A DNA stretch of 64,000 nucleotides from Malurus cyaneus samueli (taxonomy: Eukaryota; Chordata; Aves; Passeriformes; Maluridae), in the NCBI GenBank assembly GCA_009741485.1, contig CM019214.1, positions 22,652,267 to 22,716,266 on the forward strand, given 5' to 3'. Within the stretch, counting starts at the first letter, position 1. Each line of letters starts with the position of its first letter. The notes below the pieces were generated by a model that was not told the origin of the DNA, did no database searches, and saw nothing but the letters and a program-made list of their open reading frames with translations. The position numbers were made by a program, and so were the translations under genes. Below are positions 11,772-20,619 of this stretch, piece by piece.

Positions 11772-13660
11772 AAATGCTTTGTGGCTTCCTGACATTTTAA
11801 CAGAATTGCAGGGCCAGAATTAACATGAATATCCAGAGCAAATATTGCTCTGATCAGCTCATGGCTAATGCCATAGATCTAAAAAGAACTCAGCTGCAGT
11901 GACTGCTGAAATAATTTGAATCAATCTTAGAACCAGATGATGGAGGAAAAGACATCCCCAAATGTTGATATTACAAGTAACATTTTACCAGAGACATTTG
12001 ACTCCCTTCATCCCTGTATTGCTCCCCAGCATCCACCAGATCCAGCTGCAGTCTAGAATTTGTTATGGGAATAAGTTGGCCACTGGACACCAGCGACAAC
12101 TGATGGCTGTGCCCGCTGCAAGCTGCTGAAAGAGGTGTCAAATGGGATGACAGCTCCTCCAGCATCTGGATGGCAGGGGGGATGTGACAAGGCAAGTCCT
12201 AAATCTCACTGCTTTTACATCCAGACATTGCTGAGGGAAATGCCAGAGCGAGGTCTGTTTTGCTCTGGATTCACAGATACGTTTTGTCATAAAAAGGATC
12301 AAGGTTTCGAGGTCCTGGTCTTTGGCCATGTGACATCCCAAAGCTAGTGTGTACTTTGCCAGTATAACTCTTTCTCCATCCATTTACAAGGCAGGAGACA
12401 CAAGCTTTTTTAAGGTATTTTTCTTACAAAGAAAATCCAATTTCTCCTAGTTTTTTTCTATTCCTTGTGTTTAAAAACCCTTACAGCTATAATGGGCATT
12501 CTGTTTAGTGGGAGGCACCCTATAAATAAACGTGCAGTTAATGATGTTCATTTCAGTTCCTCTCCCTATGCAGATAAAGTATATATTATTCAAAAAGCAA
12601 GTCAGCTTTCATTACGGTGACATGAATAAAAACACAAGGGAACACACTGCTCTACCAATCCCCAGAACATAGGCAGCCAGTTCTGTAGAAGGCTTTTGTT
12701 TCAGATTTTAGAGGACTAAATATTTCAACTAAACCTCTGGCTGGAGTTTGTATATTTACATAAATTCTTCCTTTTTTTTTTTCTCCTCGGAGCCTGACCC
12801 TGTTTCCTGAGGCTTGAGTGAGGGGCTTGCTTGCTTTTTCAAAAATACAAGCTTTTGAAAGGCTTGTATTTGGAGACCTGCTTTCTTATTAAATGTAAAT
12901 CAGAGACCTTAAAAGTCAGTTTACACCACTTCCACTTGGTAGGAGATTGCTACTTAAAGACCCTTTCCCCTATCGTGAGAAATAAGCATTCTTTAAATTA
13001 TACATTTTCATTAACAAATCACTTGCACAATATTAATGCTCCCCACTCAGATTCCTGTATATCTCATGGCTTTAAGACTGCAGCATGCTGAGATCTTCTG
13101 GCTCTATTATTTATGTTTCACACATGAATAATAACTCTGCTGACATAAATTCATCTAATGGAGGCAACTTTATGCTCAATAAATATTGTGAATGCTTGCT
13201 GAGTATCATACACAGCAAGAATCTTCTTGTGTACTTCCCACCGAAGGAGAGGAACAGTCTTCTGCATGGAAATCACTTTAAGCCTGGCTCAGGTTTCAAC
13301 CTGTCACTATGTGCACTCAAGTGAGTGCAAGCCCTGTCCTGACACAAATTGGAAATGAAAGATGTTGACAAAAATTTCAGCTATGTGAGTAATGATTTAT
13401 GACTGGTTTTGCCCAGACACCTCAACAATGTTCGTGAATAAAGCATTGGTGTTTATGGTAGCAAATAATTCATTAGAAAGACAATTTCAACATGATTGGA
13501 GATTCCTGAGAAAGAAAAAGGAAGGGCCGGAACATTTTATGAATCAACATGCACCTCAGTTCCCCTTCTTTAAATATCTGTGGCAACATGTAAAATTTAG
13601 GTCACATCTTCAACCATAGGCACCTGCAGGTGGCATGCTGCCAATCCACAACACTGCTGT

Positions 13661-15316
13661 CAGTGTAAGAGCTTATACTGTGACCACATCTGAGAGTCCC
13701 ATTTTTGCATTGGAACATGACGTCTGAATATGAAACACGATGATCCTCTAATCTTTATGAATTTTCCCCTGTTTTGGACTGTCTTATGTAGTGAATCTTT
13801 TATTAAATGATAATATGATAGAGAAAAGAAGGCCTCTTGTAGGCAGATGCTACATGATACTGAAAAGTTCTTGTAAGTATTCCTAAAATATCACTCTGCT
13901 TCTAAAAAGAAAAACAAAATTTCCCTTGCCTTCAGAAAATGAAATGTAAATATTTTAAATTATTAATGTATATCCATGTGCACTCTTGAAAATATGGTTT
14001 ATCCCAGACTAAGCCAAGTGCATGTTCTAAAATCTTAGCATTTCTGTAGTTAGCATCTGCAATGCCAAACACCAAAAACTCCACCCTCCAGGAAAATTGT
14101 CCCCCCAGACGCCCTTTCATTCCAGACATACCCATTCAGACGCTGCTTTCACAGCCTTTTAATCAAATCAGCCCTTACAATCTTCCTTTCACATCACCAT
14201 CCCGTCTGTCGCTCACAAGCAAGCCAATTTTACACTGCAATTGTCCTCTCGTTTCTGAGCATCACATCAGTCCCATTTTCACTCTAAAAAGCTAAATCCC
14301 ATTTTCAGACTGCCATGAAGCTGAGAGAACTTTATATAACCTGCATGTTGAGGAGGCAAAAGAAGAGGAAATTACAGCAAAACACAGAAGCTCTTAGAAG
14401 GAAGAATTTCTTCTGCTTTGCCCTCTGTTTCTACCTTTTTTCAGACCCAGGTTGTAAGTGCAAGAAGAATTTAAAGAGCAGCGGCAGTTGTAAGAAAACC
14501 TAAATGAAGGTGATCCTGCAGTTCACCTTTAGGAGATGTAGACCAGAATTTGAAGGGAGACCTAGGACATTTGGTACTTGGAGATTTGGTACATTTTTGG
14601 TCACGTTGAGCTCAGTTTACAAGAACTGTGCTTGGAAGACTGTCGTGGTTTTTTGCATTCTATTGAAAATTACTATTACTAATCTATTACTATTAAATTC
14701 AATGAGGATCTCTTTACAGCCTTCTGACATTTTCATGTGGTGAATGGGTTCCAAACTGGGAGAGTGATCATTTTACCTAGCTTTGTCATTTTGTCCTTTG
14801 GAAAACAACCCTGCACAATTTGTTTGTTTAATGTGAGCATAAAATATGGCATGGTGTTACTGCAGGTTTGCAGACTAGTGGCCAGTGACTTAATCAGAAA
14901 CTGGGAATACTAATATTGCCATATATTCCTGCCAAGATGCAGTCTGAAAAACACAGATAAGAGATATCAGATGTGATGGTTACACAAAGAATTTTTTTAG
15001 CAATAATAAGCACATAAAAGCTCTCCAACTGGTGCTCTAACAAGGAAAGGGTTCATGAAAAATGCTAATAGCACCGAAGGAGTGAAATCAGTAAGAGCCT
15101 TGTCTGCAAAATAAATTACAAGAGCAGGGTAAGTATCTGTTTTAAGCAGTTTCCAGATCATCTGAGAGTTTGAAAACCTTGACATAAATGGCTTTGCTGA
15201 CATTGGCAGTGTATCATCTGCTTAACAATACCAGCTGTGCTCCTTTGTATAAGAGCAGTTCGTAACATGAAAGATCAGTGTAAGAGTCTGCGCTGTGACC
15301 ACATTTTTGCATTTTG
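13661..15316 (+). repeat. Pair of similar short segments 1.6 kb apart
   Basis: Segment 13661-13712 and segment 15276-15316 share CAGTGTAAGAG, then a six-base diverged stretch, CTGTGACCACAT and TTTTTGCATT. The first copy has about 13-15 extra bases (CTGAGAGTCCCA...) between the last two blocks. The span given covers both copies; the sequence between them is unrelated. They may be two relics of one old dispersed repeat or a small duplication. The similarity is short enough that chance cannot be excluded by eye. Confidence 0.4.
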
Positions 15317-16410
15317 GCTACCTGGTCGTGCTGGTAACAGCAGCGTGCTGGCTTCAGACAGCTGGTGGTAATTCCCAAGCTGTGTGTGAGATCAGCTGTA
15401 GGGTGCAGAGGGGCTGCACAGCCGTCGGGAATCGGAGCAGGCAGATGTGAAGGACACAGCTGCTCCCTCCTGTCTCAGGGCTCTCCCTGCCCAGCCATGC
15501 CCCTTGGCTGCCCAGCAGCCTCACAGGACTGTGTACAGTGATAAATAAGCGTGAATCTTCAAACCTACTGCAAAACGTTTTGAGTGAACTGTACCATTTT
15601 CTCAAAAAGGTACTGAGGCTTACCTCTTGGTGTAGTGAGCAGCTCAAGCTGTCTGAACATTCATGGGACCCCGGGCTCTGCATCTTCTCAAAGCTTTTCC
15701 AGTGACCACAGACTGGGCTTCACCACGACTACTGTAGGTTAATACAGCTACGTCATGCTCAGCCAAATCAGCTGTCACATCAGCTCTCCATTTTCACACA
15801 AACAGCTAACAACAGTTATTTCCACTCTCAGTGCTCACCAGCTAAATCAAATTTTCTGCATATGTTTAAACATCAAGGTCATTTTGTTGACAGTAGCTAA
15901 AGGAAGAAGCAAATTCTGAATTCTAAAGAAACAATAAGGAACCTTCTGTTTATGCAGTTCACATTTAAGGCATCTCTGATGTATCAAATCTGTGATTCCT
16001 CTTCTGGTATGAATGGCGTATGTCATGTTGTAAACTGCCTCTTTCACTGCATCCCACATGAGACAACATTAATTTAAAATTCCACCTTTCTGCAACTGCA
16101 CTCAATCATTTCTATCCATCTGTATAATTTTTGCTAATTCAGGGTTATGACTGGAAAGTCAGATGATTTCTTATGAGAGCAATATTAATGCTCCTTTATA
16201 ACATTGCTGATTGCATTACTAATACTGGAGCTGTGCACAAGCAAGCATTGTCTGTTTTTTCTCAACCTAAGCGTGGTAAACAACAGATTAGATTGTTTTT
16301 AAGCAGAGACACACTAGTAGCCATGTCAATGTTCTGCCTGACCACTGCTAAACTTAATCATAAGCATGCTGCTCATTTAGCTGGATGTCTTTTAATGTCT
16401 TCTGGCAAAA

Positions 16411-16558
16411 ATGTTCCGCTTGGTATAAATAATTAAATGCCCAAACAAGGATTTCAGTCTAACTATTCTGTCTCCCAAGCGAGTGCCTTCCCGAACTAAT
16501 CTCACTATTTTTCTGGTGCAACGCAATAGAATTTAATTATTTATGCCAAGCAGAACAG
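16411..16558. repeat. 28-bp inverted repeat with 92-bp spacer
   Basis: The left arm 16411-16438 (ATGTTCCGCTTGG then TATAAATAATTAAAT) and the right arm 16531-16558 (ATTTAATTATTTATG then CCAAGCAGAACAG) are reverse complements at 25 of 28 positions; one mismatch would be a G-U pair in RNA. The spacer at 16439-16530 is not obviously symmetrical. Possible explanations are the end repeats of a small decayed DNA transposon, a structured RNA or a conserved regulatory element with mirrored homeodomain-type TAATTA sites. The sequence alone does not decide between them. Confidence 0.75.
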
Positions 16559-17525
16559 TTTAGCTAGAGGAGATGGCAATAGTGTGCCTGTCTACTCCCC
16601 CTCTACAGCTTGGGAATTCCCATGGACCCTTTGGGATGTGAAGTCTATACATTCCCATTCCTGCTTCTGCATGGGGAAGGTATGGGAAGAGTGTTCACAC
16701 TGCATGTGTGGCTTCTCCACTGCTGCTGGGTTTAAGGTGGCATCACATTCCTTATATTCGACCATAAGTTTCTGCCCTGGGTCCCAGAGGCAAAGCAGCC
16801 GGGTTTATAACTCCACTTATGCTCCAGTGCAACCTTTTGGCAAGGATGGGTAAATATACGTGTGGATATATGCAGCAGCATAGGTGGTTTCATGAACAGA
16901 AACACAGACCCTGAGAGAACCGACTTGCTCCCTTGTTCTATGCAACCAAGCAGTGATGCAGGGATGTAAGGCATCCGTCAGACATGTGAATCATCCGGGG
17001 ATATTGGCCCCAACTCACAACACAGCTCAAATGCTGACTCCAGTGTGTGTTTTCAGCACTGTCTCTGTAACAGGAGTAGCTACCACAGCTCATTTGGGAT
17101 GTTGAATGAATTACGTTTTGCTTGACAGTTGAAGAAAGAGGAATGCGCCCCCTTCTCGAGTATCACAAATCTCACTTACTTAACCTGTCAAATACAAATA
17201 TTATCAATAATATTTTACTACACCAGTCTTGGTGTAATAGAACAAAAGTGAATAAAGCAGAAACACAGGTAAGCAGCTGGCTATGTGGAGATGTGCAGTA
17301 GCAGCATTTTCTGTTTCCATTTAGGTTATATGAACGATTAGTTTATTTTTCAATTTTCTTTGTTCCCTTGGTAGACGAAGAGATCAAAAGGCAGTAGATG
17401 AAATTACCTCAATCCTTTAATAAACTGGTGTCTTTTTTTTAACATGAACATTTTTGTGACCGTTTATAAAAGGTGTCAATACTGGGCATTTGGCACTTTG
17501 GTAAAAGACATAGAAAAAGAAAAAG

Positions 17526-17618
17526 GATTTTTGTTGTGGTTTTGGTGGTTTTTATTTTTTTGTTAGTAACTTGTTGTTTTTCTGGTTTTCTTTTCTCTTT
17601 ATTTTTCCTTTCCCTTTG
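17526..17618. repeat. T-rich low-complexity tract
   Basis: A stretch of T with interspersed G and then C (TTTTTGTTGTGG through TTTTCCTTTCCC). It is simple low-complexity sequence; the open frame through it codes a run of F, V and L only because of that bias. Confidence 0.7.
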
Positions 17619-19706
17619 CCTGCCTGGTTCCTGCTATCTAACCACCATTTCAGATCTGCTGAATATATCTAACAAAAATGTTACCAATACATAATGTCTC
17701 AACATGCCCTCTTGTAAAAATACCAAACCTATCAAGTAGAAATCTATAGGGCCAGATTGCAGTCCATCCTGTAAGCTCATTATACTGTGAAGGAGGGAGG
17801 GAGAGATGGAAGGCACTTTCTCAGTCAATTCTTCCTTTTCTCCCCTTCCTGCAAACGGGACAGGAGGAGCAATGTCTGGTCTGTGTGGACCTGGCACAGC
17901 CGTGGGGTTGCAGCCCACGTTAGCAGGTGGCTGACACGACTCCCTGCCTCACAAGCAGGACAAGGGATGGGGTAGCCATCATGCCATTGAGCTTTACAGT
18001 CTCTTTTTCATAAAGAGGTCCCAAGGTTCTGCCAGATCCAGGCAGTACCTTTTGGTGTTTGGCCAGAGGCTGGAACTCTGTGCTCCTTGCCCCAGGGCCA
18101 TGCTGGTCACCACAGTCCTATGTAGAGCACTCCCCACCCAAGTTTCATGGACAGGGTGTGCTACAACAGCCTAAAAGTTCCCATCTGCCCTTTCCTTGTG
18201 TGGCTGGCACCCTGCCTTGGACCAGGTAGGGAATAACACAGTCTGTGCTAACAGCAAGAGATCGTGCTGAAGACACTCTGAGCTCAGCCAGCACATCTCA
18301 AACCTTGCTCAAGGGCTGCACTGGAATGTGGCTGCACCAGCAGATGAGGGGCAAGTTCAAATCTGTGGCCCTTCTCACCATACTATATGGGTGCTGTAGT
18401 GGTACATCTATCTAAATAACATTAAAATAAAACAAAGCCAAAGTGCCTGAGCTTGCAGTTTTCTTGCAGATCCTCTTTTCATGTAGCAAAGCACAGGGGC
18501 AGCAGCTTCTGCACATCACTGTGAACAACACTCTGGAGAAGCAGCCCACGCTTCCTCTATACCAGAAACAAGAATAAGCCTGACACTGGGTTATTTTTGC
18601 TTTCCCACCATTCATTTCTAATTTTCAATCTGAAAGTCAGTGGCATGTCAGCCTTCTTGCTTGCACTGCCCTTCCATGTGCACATGTCGATATTTCTTGC
18701 AAGGCAATACACCAGTTGCAAGCCTTGTTCATGCTCCCTGGAGTATCTGTAAGGTGGGAAATGCAATTAATTCCAGAAGGAATCCTTCCCGTTGGCAGGC
18801 AGCCAGAGATAGCAGAGCTGTAATAGCTTTTGGGCAGCCACAGCACAGAAATTACAGCCATTCACCAAGGACACTCCCCCTGAGCTTCTGCTTTCTTGAA
18901 GTAATTGCAAATAATATCACTCGCATTCAGATAGCTGGAGGGGAAACCCAGGCACTGATGAAGCATGAAACAGCCTGGCCTGAGACCTAAAATAATCCTG
19001 CATAAAAATTCACAGCTGCCCGTTGTTAAAAATAAAAACAAGACCATATTTCCCTCTGCTTTCCGTCAATGAATTTCCTTTTGTTCCCCTTCTACAACAG
19101 CTTGCTCTCCCCTTCCTGCACGGCTGCCTGTGCCCTGTCAGACACCATTCCCCACCCTCTAGCACCTGTACGTGGAGGCAGAGCGACACCAGTGTGAGGA
19201 CAAAGGGCAGCCCCAGCCTGCCCAGTAAGCCCATGGTGGCTGATGTCCCACTGATGGCAGGGATGGCAGCCCCAAATACACACAGAGCCCTCAGTGCTCT
19301 CATCACTGGCAGATTTGGCTCCTCTGAGCACAAACTGTGCCAGCACAGGGCATACCAGCCAGGGACATGTCACCTACTCAGGTGGGAGCTGCATGGCTGC
19401 AGAGAGGGGCTGCAGAAACAGCTGCCACCTCCAGGAAGGTGCTGCAGGGTCTCTGCTCAATGGGGTGGCTGGTGTGAACTTCCACAGAAATATGGGGGTC
19501 GGCAAGGGTTAGGGCATTCTACCCGAGTAACTCTACTCTGAATTCTACCCGAGTTACTCCACTCGCATTTTTACCCGAGTTACTCTACTCTCATTTCTAC
19601 TCGAGGAACTCTACTCCCATTTCTACCCGAGTAACTGTACTACCATTTTTACCCGAGTTACTCCACTCTGATTTCTACCAGAGTAACTCTACTCGGCTTT
19701 CTACCT

Positions 19707-19787
19707 GAGTTACTCTACTCCCATTTCTACCAGAGTTACTCTACTCNGAGTTACTCTACTCCCATTTCTACCAGAGTTACTCTACTC
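19707..19787. repeat. Exact 40-bp duplication around a single N (19747)
   Basis: Bases 19707-19746 and 19748-19787 are identical, running from GAGTTACTCTACTCCC to CAGAGTTACTCTACTC, with one N between them. Other units of the array differ from one another, so an exact match spanning one and a half units next to an N suggests unmerged contig ends. In a tandem array a true duplication cannot be excluded. Confidence 0.8.
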
Positions 19788-19808
19788 AGATTTCTACCAG
19801 AGAAACAT

Positions 19809-19875
19809 GGGGAGGGCTAGGGTTAGGGTAGGGTAAGGGATAGTGAAAGGGTTAGGGTTAGGGTTAGGGTTAGGG
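19809..19875 (+). repeat. Degenerate telomeric tract (TTAGGG)
   Basis: TTAGGG-type repeats with variants, including TAGGG, GTAAGGG, GATAGTG and AAAGGG, end in four clean TTAGGG units before GGGCTTTCTAC restarts the satellite. The G-rich strand reads along plus. Confidence 0.9.
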
Positions 19876-20009
19876 CTTTCTACTCGAGTTACTCTACTCT
19901 GCTTTCTACCCAAGTTACTCTACTCTCATTTCTACCTGAGTAACTCTACCCCCATTTCTATCCGAGTAACTCTACTCTGATTTCTACCCAAGTTACTCTA
20001 CTCTGATTT

Positions 20010-20073
20010 CTACCCGAGAAACTCGGGTAGGGTTAGGGTTAGGGTAGGGTTAGTGATAGGGTTAGAGTCAGGG
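20010..20073 (+). repeat. Palindromic junction and degenerate telomeric tract
   Basis: The satellite ends in CTACCCGAG, loop AAA, CTCGGGTAG (20010-20030), a perfect 9-bp inverted repeat whose right arm runs directly into GGGTTAGGG repeats. Variants in the tract include GTAGGG, AGTGATAGGG and TTAGAGTCAGGG. CTTTCTACCC then restarts the 26-bp array. Confidence 0.9.
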
Positions 20074-20230
20074 CTTTCTACCCAAGTTGCTCTACTCCCA
20101 TTTCTATCTGAGTAACTCTACTCTGATTTCTATCTGAGTAACTCTGATTTCTACCCGAGTTACTTTACTCCCATTTCTACCCGAGTTACTTTACTCCCAT
20201 TTCTACCCGAGTTACTCTATTCTGATTTCT

Positions 20231-20292
20231 ACCCGAGTAACTTGGGTGGGGTTAGGGTAGGATTCGGGATAGGGTTAAGGTTAGGGTTAGGG
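20231..20292 (+). repeat. Near-palindromic junction and degenerate telomeric tract
   Basis: ACCCGAGT, central A, ACTTGGGT forms an inverted repeat with one mismatch. It is followed by GGGGTTAGGGTAGG, ATTCGGGATAGGG, TTAAGG and TTAGGG units, then GGGCTTTCTACC. Confidence 0.85.
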
Positions 20293-20530
20293 CTTTCTAC
20301 CCGAGTAACTCTACTCCCAATTTTACCCGAGTTACTCTACTCTGATTTCTACCCGAGGTGCTCTACTCTGCCTTCTACCCGAGTTACTCTACTCCCATTT
20401 TTACCCAAGTTACTCTACTCCCATTTCGACCTGAGTTACTCTATTCCCATTTCTACCCAAGTTACTCTACTCCCATTTCTACCCGAGTTACTCTACACCC
20501 ATTTCTACCCGAGTTACTCTCTTCCCATTG

Positions 20531-20619
20531 CTACCCGAGTAACTCGGGTAGGGTTAGGGTTAGGGTGAAGGTTAGGGTTAGGGTTAGGGTGAAGGTTAGG
20601 GTTGGGGTGAGGGTTAGGG
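20531..20619 (+). repeat. Perfect palindromic junction and longest telomeric tract
   Basis: The left arm CTACCCGAGT, one central A and the right arm ACTCGGGTAG (20531-20551) form a perfect 10-bp inverted repeat at the join between the satellite and the telomeric tract. The tract contains TTAGGG units mixed with GTGAAGG, TTGGGG and TGAGGG variants, then GGGCTTTCTACC. Mixed variants of this kind are typical of the proximal part of vertebrate telomeres and of old interstitial telomeric sequence. Confidence 0.9.

Larger units (their letters stand above)
11772..19504. other. Mostly unique non-coding sequence
   Basis: No exon or RNA gene is recognised. The stretch includes an inverted repeat at 16411-16558, a pair of similar short segments at 13661-13712 and 15276-15316, and a T-rich tract at 17526-17618. 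GC content rises by eye over the last 400 bp or so before the satellite array. Open frames are short and of chance type. Confidence 0.55.

Noticed and set aside
18340..18370. B-box-like GTTCAAATC that might indicate a tRNA or SINE
   Set aside because: No matching A box, acceptor stem or cloverleaf around it.
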